A stretch of 64,000 nucleotides of DNA, from positions 310,001 through 374,000 of the forward strand of contig JALDYZ010000003.1 in assembly GCA_030028905.1 (NCBI GenBank). The letters run 5' to 3'. Under the pieces are notes generated by a model. The model ran no database searches. It was not told the origin of the DNA and saw nothing but the letters and a program-made list of their open reading frames with translations. The position numbers and the translations under genes are program-made. Numbering within the stretch: the first letter of the stretch is position 1; every line of letters starts with the position of its first letter. Source of the DNA: Ferirhizobium litorale (GTDB lineage Bacteria; Pseudomonadota; Alphaproteobacteria; Rhizobiales; Rhizobiaceae). Positions 18,125 to 27,495 of this stretch are shown here, one piece after another.

Positions 18125-21100
18125 TGAAGGAGAGCTTCAATCTTTCCGAATGGGCGATCAAGCGCCAGGGCCTCATCATCTTTCTCATGCTCCTCGGTGC
18201 GATAGCCGGCATCTTCTCGTTCTGGAACCTCGGTCGCAGTGAAGATCCGGACTTTACCGTGAAGACCATGCTGGTCTCGGCGGCCTGGCCCGGCGCGACA
18301 ATCGAGCAGCAGTCCGATCAGGTCACCGACCGGCTGGAGCGCACGCTCCAGCAGGTTCCATTCTTTGACTCGCTGCGAAGCCTGACGACGGCCGGTCAGT
18401 CGGTCATCTACGTCGTTCTGGAAGATTCAACGCCGCCGGATGACGTCGGCGAAGTTTGGTACCAGGTTCGCAAGAAGGTCGCCGACATTCGCCACACGCT
18501 GCCGCAAGGCGTGCTCGGACCGTTTTTCAACGACGAATTCGGCGATACCTTCGGCATCATCTACGGCTTCACGTCGGAAGACTTCAGCGACCGGGAAATC
18601 CGGGACTGGGCCTACGAGGCCCGAGACCGCCTGCTCAAGGTGGAAAATCTCGGCAAGGTGGAATTGCTCGGGGCCCAGGACGAAACGATCTACATCGAAT
18701 ACTCGACGCAGCGGCTGGCGAGCCTTGGCCTTAGCGGATCGACCATCATCTCGACGATCCAGGCGCAAAACGCGGTGCTCCCGGCCGGTCTGGTTACCAC
18801 CGACGCAGACCGCACCGTTCTCGAGGTTTCGGGCGACCTGAAGGATGAAAACGACATCCGCAACCTCAATATCCCGACCAGCTCTGGTTTCGTTCGATTG
18901 GGCGATATCGCGACGGTCGTGCGCGGCACGGTGGATCCGCCGCAGCCGATGTTCCGCATCAAGGGGAAGCCGGCGATCGGCATCGCGGTCTCAATGGCCT
19001 CAGGCGGCGACATCCTGGAGCTGGGCAACAAGATCGATGTGGTGATGGAGCGTTTCCAGCATGACCTGCCGATCGGCATCGAGATGGTGCAGGTCGCGAG
19101 CCAGCCGGAGGTCGTCACCAATGCGATCCGCGGCTTCACGATCTCGCTGATGCAGGCAATCCTGATCGTGCTCGCCTGTAGCCTTGTCGCCCTCGGCTTG
19201 CGCGCCGGCCTGGTGGTGGCCGTGTCCATCCCGCTCGTCATGGCCATGACATTCCTGATGATGGAGATCACCGGCATCGCGCTCCAACGCGTCTCGCTTG
19301 GCGCCCTTATCATCGCGCTCACGCTGATGATCGACGACGCCATGGTCGCGGTCGAGATCATGCTGAAAAAGCTCGAGGAGGGCATGGAACGCGTGAAGGC
19401 CGCGTCCTTTGCCTACAAATCCACTGCATTTCCGATGCTGGCCGGCACCCTCGTGACGATCGCCGGATTTATTCCGGTCGGATTCGCGCGAAGCGTATCG
19501 GGCGAGTATGCCCGCTCGCTCTTCCTCGTCATCGCCTATGCCCTCATCATATCCTGGCTCGTTGCGGTGCTCGTGATGCCGATTATTGGGCTTGCGGTGC
19601 TGAAATCGGGAGAGAATACCGGGGAGAAGGAGGAAAGTGCCCTTACCCGCAGGTTCAAGGGTATTCTCGAGACGTGTGTTCGCATGCGATGGATCGTCGT
19701 GCCGGCCACGATCGGTCTGTTCGTAGTCTCCGTCCTCGCCTCCGGCCTCATGAACAGGCAGTTCTTCCCACCTTCCGACCGGCCGGAGCTGATGCTGCAG
19801 CTCGTCCTGCCGCAAAACTCGTCGATCCATGCGACCGAAGCAACCGCAAGACAGGTCGAGGAAATCCTAGCCGCGGACGAAGATGTGGTCGACTGGAGCT
19901 TCTATGTCGGCTCGGACGCCATCCGTTTCTACCTGCCCATGGATATCCAGCCGCCGGCGCCGTTCCGCGCGCAGGCCGTTGTCATCGCCAAGAGCGTCGA
20001 CGCCAGGGATGCCCTGCAGGAACGACTTCAGACGAAGCTCGACGAAACCTTTCCCAATGTGATCGCTCGGCTTTCCCCGCTTGAGATGGGACCGCCGGTC
20101 GGCTGGCCGGTTCAGTATCGGATCAGCGGGCCGGACATCGCCGGCGTACGCGAACTGGCCTGGAAGGTGGCGGACGTACTCGACGAGAACCCAGGCGTGA
20201 TCAAGCCCAATCTCGACTGGAACGAGCCGATCCGCAAGGTGGTGATCGAGGTCGACCAGGATCGCGCCCGTCTTGTGGGTCTCAACTCGGCGGCAATCAA
20301 CCGGTCCCTCTTTGCAACAGCGACGGGATTGCCGATCACGCAAGTAAGGGACTCGATCTATCTCGTCAACGTCGTCGCCCGATCGATAACCGAAGAGCGT
20401 GCCAACATCGAGACTCTGCGCTCGCTACAGATCCCGATCGGCACCAACAGGACCGTGCCGCTTGCAAGCATCGCCACGGTCGAGTACCGGACCACGCAGC
20501 CGATCATATGGCGGCGCGATCGTGTGACGACCATTACGGTTCAGGCCGATATGTTCGAGGGCTTTCTGGCAGAGGGGGTCGTCTCCGAGGCCGAGCCAAA
20601 GATCGAAGAATTGCGGCGCGACAACCCGGACTACCAGATCGAAATCGGCGGCGCCGTTGAAGGTGCTGAAACCGGCCTGAGCTCGGTCACCGAGATGCTG
20701 CCGATCATGGCGATCATCATGGTGATCATCCTGATGTTCCAGTTGCAGAGCTTCCAGCGCCTGCTACTGGTTCTCAGCGTGGTGCCGCTCGGCCTCATAG
20801 GTGTGGTCGCGATCATGTTGGTTACCAACACGCCGGTCGGCTTCATCGCGGTGCTCGGCATGATCGCGCTGATCGGCATGATCATTCGGAATTCGGTGGT
20901 ACTCATCGACCAGATCGAGACGACGATTGCGCAGAGAGGCAAGGCGTGGCAGAGCGTGATCGATGCAACGGCAAACCGCGTGCGTCCGATTTTTCTCACG
21001 GCAGGATCGACGATCCTCGGTATGCTGCCGATCGTCCGAGATCCCTTCTGGAAGCCGCTGGCATTCACCGTGATCGGCGGCCTTATCGTTGCCGCGGTAC

Positions 21101-21213
21101 TGACGCTGATCTTCTTGCCCGCGCTCTACGTCCTGTGGTTCCGCGTTCCACCCGAAGCGGAACCGGAACAGAAGACCCCTGGCGACGTAACACCTGCGGT
21201 CGCGAGCACCTGA
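18124..21213 (+). CDS. RND efflux pump permease
   Basis: 1029 residues, the usual size for an AcrB-type pump. The start at 18124 overlaps the adaptor stop. It has two sets of TM helices with large periplasmic loops; TM4 carries the proton-relay pair in ALTLMIDDAMVAVEIML (about residue 400), and the second half has GMIALIGMIIRNSVVLIDQI. The early SEDPDFTVKTM and late PIFLTAGSTILGMLP are typical of the family. It should export drugs or other amphiphiles using the proton gradient. The substrate is not predictable from sequence. Confidence 0.92.
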   Translation: MKESFNLSEWAIKRQGLIIFLMLLGAIAGIFSFWNLGRSEDPDFTVKTMLVSAAWPGATIEQQSDQVTDRLERTLQQVPFFDSLRSLTTAGQSVIYVVLEDSTPPDDVGEVWYQVRKKVADIRHTLPQGVLGPFFNDEFGDTFGIIYGFTSEDFSDREIRDWAYEARDRLLKVENLGKVELLGAQDETIYIEYSTQRLASLGLSGSTIISTIQAQNAVLPAGLVTTDADRTVLEVSGDLKDENDIRNLNIPTSSGFVRLGDIATVVRGTVDPPQPMFRIKGKPAIGIAVSMASGGDILELGNKIDVVMERFQHDLPIGIEMVQVASQPEVVTNAIRGFTISLMQAILIVLACSLVALGLRAGLVVAVSIPLVMAMTFLMMEITGIALQRVSLGALIIALTLMIDDAMVAVEIMLKKLEEGMERVKAASFAYKSTAFPMLAGTLVTIAGFIPVGFARSVSGEYARSLFLVIAYALIISWLVAVLVMPIIGLAVLKSGENTGEKEESALTRRFKGILETCVRMRWIVVPATIGLFVVSVLASGLMNRQFFPPSDRPELMLQLVLPQNSSIHATEATARQVEEILAADEDVVDWSFYVGSDAIRFYLPMDIQPPAPFRAQAVVIAKSVDARDALQERLQTKLDETFPNVIARLSPLEMGPPVGWPVQYRISGPDIAGVRELAWKVADVLDENPGVIKPNLDWNEPIRKVVIEVDQDRARLVGLNSAAINRSLFATATGLPITQVRDSIYLVNVVARSITEERANIETLRSLQIPIGTNRTVPLASIATVEYRTTQPIIWRRDRVTTITVQADMFEGFLAEGVVSEAEPKIEELRRDNPDYQIEIGGAVEGAETGLSSVTEMLPIMAIIMVIILMFQLQSFQRLLLVLSVVPLGLIGVVAIMLVTNTPVGFIAVLGMIALIGMIIRNSVVLIDQIETTIAQRGKAWQSVIDATANRVRPIFLTAGSTILGMLPIVRDPFWKPLAFTVIGGLIVAAVLTLIFLPALYVLWFRVPPEAEPEQKTPGDVTPAVAST

Positions 21214-21305
21214 TAGACAAGCTTTCCCCTTCAATGGCGAACGGAGAACGAATTCACGAACACAAGTTCTCAAGCCCCAAAAAGAGACGCGTTGCACAGC
21301 TTTGG

Positions 21306-21346
21306 GATTCTAGGCTAATCTCTCGAGCGCGTTCGGCGCGATATGA
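21306..21346 (+). promoter_or_regulatory. shared upstream element plus -10-like hexamer, copy 3 (DUF1269 gene)
   Basis: GATTCTAGGCTAATC at 21306-21320, then 20 bases, then ATATGA at 21341-21346. The left flank GCACAGCTTTGG is nearly identical to that of copy 2 (GCATAGCTTTGG). The target starts at 21392. It ties a membrane stress-type protein to the same putative regulator as the arginine carriers. Confidence 0.5.
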
Positions 21347-21391
21347 TTTCCACCGCAAGCTATGATCCAATGATCTTGAAATGGAGTGGTC

Positions 21392-21886
21392 ATGTCTGAT
21401 CTGATCGTCATCGTCTATCCTACGGAAGAAAAAGCCGAAGAGGTGCGCAACCGCCTGCTCGAGCTGCAGAAAGAGTATCTGATCAAGCTCGGCGATGCCG
21501 TGATCGCGACCAAGTCCGAATCCGGCAAGATCAAGCTCAACCAATTGATGAACACGACCGTGGCCGGAGCGGCGACGGGCAGCTTCTGGGGCTTGCTGAT
21601 TGGGGTGCTATTCCTCAATCCGCTTCTCGGAGTGGCCGTGGGAGCGGCGTCCGGTGCGATCGGCGGAGCGCTTACCGACGTCGGCATCGATGATGCTTTC
21701 ATGAAAGACCTGGCGAGCAACCTGCAACCCGGCAATGGCGCACTGTTCCTTCTGGTGCAGGAAATGACCTCCGACAAGGTCCTGAAGGACATCGCTCATT
21801 TTGGCGGCGTCGTTCTCAAAACGTCGCTCGACGAAACCAAGGAACAGGTCCTGCGCGACGCACTCCAGAAAGCCTCGACCGCCTGA
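21392..21886 (+). CDS. DUF1269 family membrane protein
   Basis: 164 residues from the ATG with GGAG 5 bases upstream. A cytoplasmic alpha/beta start (LIVIVYPTEEKAEEVRNRL) is followed by two glycine/alanine-rich hydrophobic segments (about 55-100, AGAATGSFWGLLIGVLF and GVAVGAASGAIGGAL) and a C-terminal domain. This is the DUF1269 pattern, common in alphaproteobacteria and of unknown function. It has its own upstream element shared with arcD1 and arcD2. Confidence 0.8.
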   Translation: MSDLIVIVYPTEEKAEEVRNRLLELQKEYLIKLGDAVIATKSESGKIKLNQLMNTTVAGAATGSFWGLLIGVLFLNPLLGVAVGAASGAIGGALTDVGIDDAFMKDLASNLQPGNGALFLLVQEMTSDKVLKDIAHFGGVVLKTSLDETKEQVLRDALQKASTA

Positions 21887-22086
21887 TCCGCCCGAAGCGT
21901 TGCGACGCCGCACAGAGGTTCTTCAAAGAAGGGCGGCAGGGACGCTTCATCTTGATTGGAGCGTCAGGCCTTCGGCGCGCCTCACCTTCGGAAGGCTTTC
22001 GGCCCATCGCAATTGCTTTTCCATTGACCGAAATAGTCCGGCCCGATGCGGCGGGCCCGAAAAAAATTGACAAGCGGAGTTGGTGA

Positions 22087-23130
22087 ATGGCAGTACGCGA
22101 TTCCAGTCCGATCGTCGGATCGCTCGTCGCGGGCATTCTTGTTCTCGGTCTTCTGTATTACGCACAATCAATCTTCGTGCCGTTGGTGTTCTCGCTTTTC
22201 ATCATCGCGCTCGTGTGGCCGGTTCAGGCCTTGCTGCAGCAATGGATGCCGAAGCTGCTGGCCCTGCTTTTCACCCTCAGCGTCACGATTTTCGTCATCA
22301 TCGCGGTCGGATCATCCGTTGCCTGGGGTATGAGCAAGTTGGGACAATGGCTATTTGCCAACGCCGGACGATACCAGGAGATCTACGCCGACTGGACCGA
22401 GTGGCTCGAGGAGCATGGAATCGCCGTCGCCGGTCCTATCGCTGATCGTTTCGATGTTAACTGGCTGGTCGGCTTTACCCAGGAACTTGCCGGGCGCGTC
22501 AACAGTTTTGCCGGCTTTGCCCTGCTCGTGTTCGTCTTCGTGATGCTCGGCCTGCTGGAGGTCGAGGATTTCAACCGAAGGCTGGCCTCGCCCGGTGCCC
22601 AGCCGCATGGCGTACGCGTCTTGAGCGCCAATCGCGAGATCGGTGCAAAACTTCGCCGCTTCATGGTGGTCCGCACTTTCGCCAGCCTGCTAACCGGTTT
22701 CGTGGTCTGGGCATTCGCGCTCTTTGCCGGGCTTGAGTTGGCCGCAGCCTGGGGCGCGATTGCCTTTGCACTCAACTACATCCCCTTTCTCGGGCCGTTC
22801 GTGGCGACCGCATTTCCGACGCTGTTCGCCATCGCCCAGTTCGAATCCTGGCAATCGGCCATTCTTGTCTTTATCGGCCTCAATCTGATCCAGTTCATCA
22901 TCGGCAGCTATCTCGAACCGCTCCTGACAGGAGCATCGCTGGCAATATCGCCCTTCGCCGTCATCTTCTCGGTGTTCTTCTGGAGCTTCATGTGGGGCGT
23001 TTCCGGCGCCTTCATTGGCGTGCCCATATTGATCGCCTTCATCGTCTATTGCTCGCTGGCGTCTTCCTCCACATGGCTCGTCACACTGCTGTCGGGTGGG
23101 CCTTCCGGGAAGTTCGCGGCCGGTCCATAG
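22087..23130 (+). CDS. AI-2E family transporter (PerM-like)
   Basis: 347 residues, start preceded by GGAG. It shows the AI-2E family pattern of eight TM helices with a central soluble loop (about 95-150) and the conserved region LNYIPFLGPFVATAFPTLFAI, then YLEPLLTGASLAISPFAVIFSVFFWSFMWGVSGAFIGVPILI. Members include AI-2 exporters and Na+/H+ antiporters, so the substrate is not determined. It stands 200 bases after the DUF1269 gene, probably with its own promoter. Confidence 0.87.
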   Translation: MAVRDSSPIVGSLVAGILVLGLLYYAQSIFVPLVFSLFIIALVWPVQALLQQWMPKLLALLFTLSVTIFVIIAVGSSVAWGMSKLGQWLFANAGRYQEIYADWTEWLEEHGIAVAGPIADRFDVNWLVGFTQELAGRVNSFAGFALLVFVFVMLGLLEVEDFNRRLASPGAQPHGVRVLSANREIGAKLRRFMVVRTFASLLTGFVVWAFALFAGLELAAAWGAIAFALNYIPFLGPFVATAFPTLFAIAQFESWQSAILVFIGLNLIQFIIGSYLEPLLTGASLAISPFAVIFSVFFWSFMWGVSGAFIGVPILIAFIVYCSLASSSTWLVTLLSGGPSGKFAAGP

Positions 23131-23181
23131 CAGTTTCAAGCGTGCGGAAAACGATCCGCCAAGGCTCACGGAGTGTTCGAA

Positions 23182-23592
23182 ATGTGCATGTCCTGCCTGC
23201 GGCAATTCGCCGGTTTCGCCCTTCCCCTCACTCTTGCTTGCGCCCCTGTGGCCGCCCTTGCAACAGATCCGCCGGTGGAGATCCCCCTCGACAAGCCGAT
23301 CTTCACGGTTACCTACGGCTGCGACAGCGGTCAGACGATCGTCGTGCGCTACGACAACAGCAACGCCGAAAAGCCGACAGCCCGGCTCGAATACAAAGAT
23401 CGGACCTTCAAGCTCTACAACGTGATCTCCGGTTCGGGTGCGCGCTATGCCACCGAGCAGGGCCTTGCGCCGGACAAGGGGCTGCAATGGTGGACAAAGG
23501 GCGATGGGGCGACCTTGAGCGAGATGCTGATGGACCACACCGCGCCCGAACCGACACTCATCGAAACCTGCAGGGCCAAATCCGCCGAATGA
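23182..23592 (+). CDS. MliC-like periplasmic lysozyme inhibitor
   Basis: 136 residues from the ATG at 23182 (ACGGAG nine bases upstream; a GTG at 23173 is too close to it). A signal peptide (FALPLTLACAPVAALA) is followed by a MliC domain: VTYGCDSGQTIVVRY, ISGSGARYATEQ and LQWWTKGDGATLSEM, with two Cys (in YGCDSG and ETCRAK) able to form the family disulfide. MliC proteins bind C-type lysozyme. It begins 51 bases after the AI-2E family gene. Confidence 0.83.
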   Translation: MCMSCLRQFAGFALPLTLACAPVAALATDPPVEIPLDKPIFTVTYGCDSGQTIVVRYDNSNAEKPTARLEYKDRTFKLYNVISGSGARYATEQGLAPDKGLQWWTKGDGATLSEMLMDHTAPEPTLIETCRAKSAE

Positions 23593-23884
23593 ACCCATCG
23601 GAATGGAGGGGGATCATGGTCCGGCTATCAGACACAATGGTCCTTGCTGCATAGCAGTTCTCACGGACGCAGCATTAGCTTGTGACGAAAGTCTAATTTG
23701 AGTAGCATATCAAGAAGATGCGGAAACAGTGGATCTGAGGGGACCAAAGCTGCGACGCGCAGCCAACAAGATTTTCTGAACAACTCCAAAGAACAAGCGT
23801 CACTCCGCCTTGATACCGTGGAGTGACCGATCGGCCCGGACTTGTTCCGGCAACCGAACTGCACGACACTACGGGGTGGGAAGT

Positions 23885-24649
23885 ATGAGTGCACCATTTC
23901 AGTACGCGTTCGGCCTGACTTTCATGATTCTTCTCGGTTTGTTTCCAGCGCCGGTACATGCGCAAGAGGCATCGATCAGCGGCAGCGTCTTTTATCGTGA
24001 ACGAATGGCACTTCCAAACAATGCGGTGCTGACGGTAAACCTGATGGAAACCGGTATGCATGACGCCCCTCCGATCGCCACGACGCGGGTCGAGCCAACC
24101 GGACAGGTCCCGATCGCCTTCACCCTCAAGGTCCCCGAGACACAGCTATCCGAGGGCAGGATGCTCGGACTTGTCGCGCAAATTTCGGTGCAGGGCACTG
24201 TCTGGTTCGCCAATCCGGATCCGACACCGATCGACCGTTCTAAGCCCGGAGCGCCAATATCGATCCTCATGCACCGGGTCGCCGAACAGCCAGATCCGTC
24301 GGCCGCAGCCCCGGATGGCGTCAAGGCGATCCAGTGGCGGTTGGTGAAACTTGGTGGAAAGGATGCTGCGCCAGACGTCGACACCAACCTGACGTTCCAC
24401 GAAGACGGCACGGTGTCCGGCAGCGGCGGTTGCAACCGGATCGGCGGTGGCGCCAAGTTTACCGGGCAAAAGGTGAAGTTCGGCAAATTCTTCGGCACGA
24501 TGATGGCCTGCGACGAAGCCAAGACCCGGCAAGAAAGCGCTTTCCTCGAGATCCTCCCCTCGGTGGAAGCATACGCGCTCGATGGTGATACGCTGATACT
24601 GCTCGATGCCGGCGGCGCAGCGGTCGCCCAATTCAAGGCAACGCCATGA
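23885..24649 (+). CDS. YbaY-META two-domain envelope protein
   Basis: 254 residues from the ATG with GGGTGGGAAG upstream. After a signal peptide ending ...PVHAQEA, an N-terminal YbaY/lipoprotein-chaperone domain (about 25-125: ISGSVFYRERMALPNNAVLTV, ARVEP-type strand, VPIAFTLKV) is joined to a META/HslJ domain (about 145-250: LTFHEDGTVSGSGGCNRIGG, MMACDEAKTRQESAFLEIL, GDTLILLDAGG). Both domains occur in heat-shock or envelope-stress proteins. The stop overlaps the start of the AraC regulator (ATGA). Confidence 0.82.
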   Translation: MSAPFQYAFGLTFMILLGLFPAPVHAQEASISGSVFYRERMALPNNAVLTVNLMETGMHDAPPIATTRVEPTGQVPIAFTLKVPETQLSEGRMLGLVAQISVQGTVWFANPDPTPIDRSKPGAPISILMHRVAEQPDPSAAAPDGVKAIQWRLVKLGGKDAAPDVDTNLTFHEDGTVSGSGGCNRIGGGAKFTGQKVKFGKFFGTMMACDEAKTRQESAFLEILPSVEAYALDGDTLILLDAGGAAVAQFKATP

Positions 24650-25800
24650 ACGAGACCGATTTCGTGACGATCAACACGCAAATCACCCGTCCGCCAGTGG
24701 GCACAATGGGCGCCGCTTCGAGCTCCAATGGCCAAAGGGCGCCCACCTCTCCTGTTGGTGTTCATTTGCCGAGCTACGAATATTCGACCGCAGAGCTTGC
24801 TCCCGGCGACCAGTTCGCGGCGTGGCGCTCAAGTCTTGCGCCGATGCTGGAACTGGTGGAACCCTGCGACAAGACCATCGGATTCGATGGTCGGCAAACC
24901 CTCTGGGACATGGGTAGCCTTGTCTTCGCAAGGATCCGTACGGATGGGTTCGGATTTACGAGCTTGCCGGGCCACGTCCGGCGTGATCCGCTGGACCACT
25001 GGACGATGACGTTGCTGCTTCACGGCAACATGACCACCGACGCACCCCGGCGCACCTTCGCCGGTGGCGCGGGCGTGGTGCAGGTCCATGCGCTCGGAAA
25101 GAGTTTCAGCGGCCATATCACCGACAGCGAAATGCTCGTGATGTTCGTGCCGCGCGAGTTCTGCCAGGAAATGGCCGGAGCATTGGACGCGGTCGAGTTC
25201 TCTTCGCTCGACAGTGGCATGGGAAGGCTCTTCGCCGACTACATGATCGGACTGGCCAAGCGGTTGTCGCTATTGGATTCGGCCGACCTGCCCGCACTGG
25301 TGGCTGCCACGAGGGCCATGATCCTCGCATGCGTGTCGATGTCGCGCGACCATGTGGAAGGTGCCTCAGATCCGATCTCCACCGTCCTGCTCGAGAGGGC
25401 GCGACGCGTGGTCCAGACGAGGCTCCTCGACGCCCGGCTGGACGCCGAGACGCTCAGACGCGAACTCGGCATTTCCAGAACCCGGCTTTACCGGATGTTC
25501 GAGCCCTCCGGAGGCGTGCGGCGCTACATCCAGCATCGGCGCCTCCTCGATGCCCATTCGGCCCTTTCCGATCCCAACGACCCGCGCCGGATCCTCGACA
25601 TTGCCGAGGAGCGCGGATTTACCGATGGCGCGGAGTTCAGCCGCGCCTTCAAGCGCGAGTTCGGCTATAGCCCCAGCGATGTACGCATGGGCATCAAGGG
25701 CAAACTGCAAAGCAAGCCATCGCCCGAACTCCAGGTGATCGCCCCGGAGGCGCGTCTCGGCATCCTGCTGCGACGGCTCCAGGGATTAAACGTAGGCTAG
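24646..25800 (+). CDS. AraC-family transcriptional regulator
   Basis: 384 residues. The C-terminal ~110 residues form the two-HTH AraC domain: LRRELGISRTRLYRMFEPSG (first HTH), then RILDIAEERGFTDGAEFSRAFKREFGYSPSDVR (second HTH and the signature). The N-terminal part resembles the AraC-like ligand-binding region of type PF14525, with a short unconserved lead of about 45 residues. Translation is coupled to the YbaY-META gene by a 4-base overlap, so the regulator may control that gene or the monooxygenase that follows after 176 bases. Confidence 0.88.
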   Translation: MNETDFVTINTQITRPPVGTMGAASSSNGQRAPTSPVGVHLPSYEYSTAELAPGDQFAAWRSSLAPMLELVEPCDKTIGFDGRQTLWDMGSLVFARIRTDGFGFTSLPGHVRRDPLDHWTMTLLLHGNMTTDAPRRTFAGGAGVVQVHALGKSFSGHITDSEMLVMFVPREFCQEMAGALDAVEFSSLDSGMGRLFADYMIGLAKRLSLLDSADLPALVAATRAMILACVSMSRDHVEGASDPISTVLLERARRVVQTRLLDARLDAETLRRELGISRTRLYRMFEPSGGVRRYIQHRRLLDAHSALSDPNDPRRILDIAEERGFTDGAEFSRAFKREFGYSPSDVRMGIKGKLQSKPSPELQVIAPEARLGILLRRLQGLNVG

Positions 25801-25976
25801 CAGACGACGAGGCGCTGCCTGGAACCGGTGCAGGGCCTGTTCGGCGATGTCGACGTTGTCACCATTGCCGGTCTCGGGTACCTTTGAGATACCGGTTGCA
25901 GGCGATCCGATGCACCATCAACCGAGGGGACAACTCCAAATCTCGGCATAATCTCGACCTCACAGGGACATACGCC

Positions 25977-27464
25977 ATGACGTTGCAAGTCCTCGTAGCC
26001 GGTGCCGGTCCGGTTGGCCTGACGATGGCCGCCGAACTTGCGCGCTTCGGCGTCACCGTTCGCATCATCGAAAAGGCCGCACAGCGCACCGACAAATCCA
26101 AGGCGCTGGTGCTTTGGCCGCGTACCTTGGAACTGCTGGATCAATCCGGCCCGGTCGATGCGTTCACCTCGGCTGGACAGCCGGTCAAGGCTGCCGTCAT
26201 CCACAGCGGCAACAGCGTGGTCGCCCGGATCGACCTTACCATTATCGACAGTCCCTTTCCCTACGGATTGATGCTACCGCAATCCGACACCGAGCGTATC
26301 CTCGAAGAGCGCCTGTCCGGCCATGGCGTGGCCGTCGAGCGTGAGATTGAACTGCTTCGTTTCAGCGACGACGACAAGGACGTTACGACGGTGCTGCGCC
26401 ATAGCGACGGACGCGAGGAGACTGTCCGCAGCGATTGGCTGATCGGTTGCGATGGCGCCCACAGCACCATTCGTCATGGACTTGGCCTTGAGTTCGAAGG
26501 CGATACCGTGCAGGGCGACTTCGTTCTGGCCGATGTTCACCTGGCCGGGATGGTCACGCCGCAAACGGAACTCTCGATCTTCTGGCATCGCGAGGGGGTG
26601 CTCGTCCTGTTCCCGATCGCGCCGGGACGCTACCGGGTCGTCGCCGACCTCGGAGTTGCCAGCGCCCCCCAGCCGGGCACTCCCACCCTTGATGAAATAC
26701 AGTCGATCCTCGACCAGCGTGGCCCGGGCAACATCGTTGCCTCGGATCCGATTTGGCTCGCAGGCTTCCGGATAAACGAGCGCAAGGTGCACGACTATCG
26801 CTTGGGAAAAGTGTTCCTCGTCGGTGATGCCGCTCATATCCATAGCCCGGCTGGCGGCCAGGGGATGAACACCGGCATGCAGGATGCCTTCAATCTCGGC
26901 TGGAAGCTGGCACTCGTTTGTCGTGGCGAGTGTCCGCCGCATACATTGCTGGACAGCTACAACATCGAACGCACCGCCGTCGGCGCTCACGTTCTCTCGA
27001 ATGCGGGAAGGCTGACTGCCATCGGCACAATGCGCAACCCGGCAGCGCAGGCGCTGCGCAATGCGCTTGGGCATTTCCTCTTTGGCCTGGCCCCCATTCG
27101 TCGCGCCGCCGCCGAGAACCTGACCGAGGTATCGATCGGATATTCGCACAGCCCGCTCAACGGTCCGGCCGCGAGCGGCCTGGGCGGCCCGAAACCGGGA
27201 GAACGCATTCCGCCCCTCGCCGACGGCAAGCGCGCCACCGATGGCAGCATGCCGCGCTTCGTACTCTATTCAGACACCCCTGACGATCTCGACCGCCTGT
27301 TCGACATCTTCGGAGACCTGCTCGAACCGGTGGCGCGCCCGGCCCTGGCCCCCGGCGGCATATGGCTCGCAAGGCCGGATGGATATGTCGCAGCCGTAGC
27401 CCGCTCCGGTGATCCTGGTCCCCTGGTCGATTATCTCGCCGGCTTGAAGCCCCACGCGACATAG
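25977..27464 (+). CDS. FAD-dependent aromatic-ring monooxygenase (PheA/TfdB type)
   Basis: 495 residues from the ATG at 25977. Flavin monooxygenase motifs are complete: GAGPVGLTMAAELARFG (Rossmann), IGCDGAHSTIRHGLG (DG motif) and VFLVGDAAHIHSPAGGQGMN (GD motif). Together these mark class A hydroxylases of the PheA/TfdB group, which hydroxylate phenolic compounds with NAD(P)H and O2. The C-terminal thioredoxin-like domain seen in phenol hydroxylases is short here. No ring-cleavage gene is adjacent. Confidence 0.87.
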   Translation: MTLQVLVAGAGPVGLTMAAELARFGVTVRIIEKAAQRTDKSKALVLWPRTLELLDQSGPVDAFTSAGQPVKAAVIHSGNSVVARIDLTIIDSPFPYGLMLPQSDTERILEERLSGHGVAVEREIELLRFSDDDKDVTTVLRHSDGREETVRSDWLIGCDGAHSTIRHGLGLEFEGDTVQGDFVLADVHLAGMVTPQTELSIFWHREGVLVLFPIAPGRYRVVADLGVASAPQPGTPTLDEIQSILDQRGPGNIVASDPIWLAGFRINERKVHDYRLGKVFLVGDAAHIHSPAGGQGMNTGMQDAFNLGWKLALVCRGECPPHTLLDSYNIERTAVGAHVLSNAGRLTAIGTMRNPAAQALRNALGHFLFGLAPIRRAAAENLTEVSIGYSHSPLNGPAASGLGGPKPGERIPPLADGKRATDGSMPRFVLYSDTPDDLDRLFDIFGDLLEPVARPALAPGGIWLARPDGYVAAVARSGDPGPLVDYLAGLKPHAT

Positions 27465-27495
27465 CAAGGCGTCGAGCGCCGAGTGGCAACTGGCG

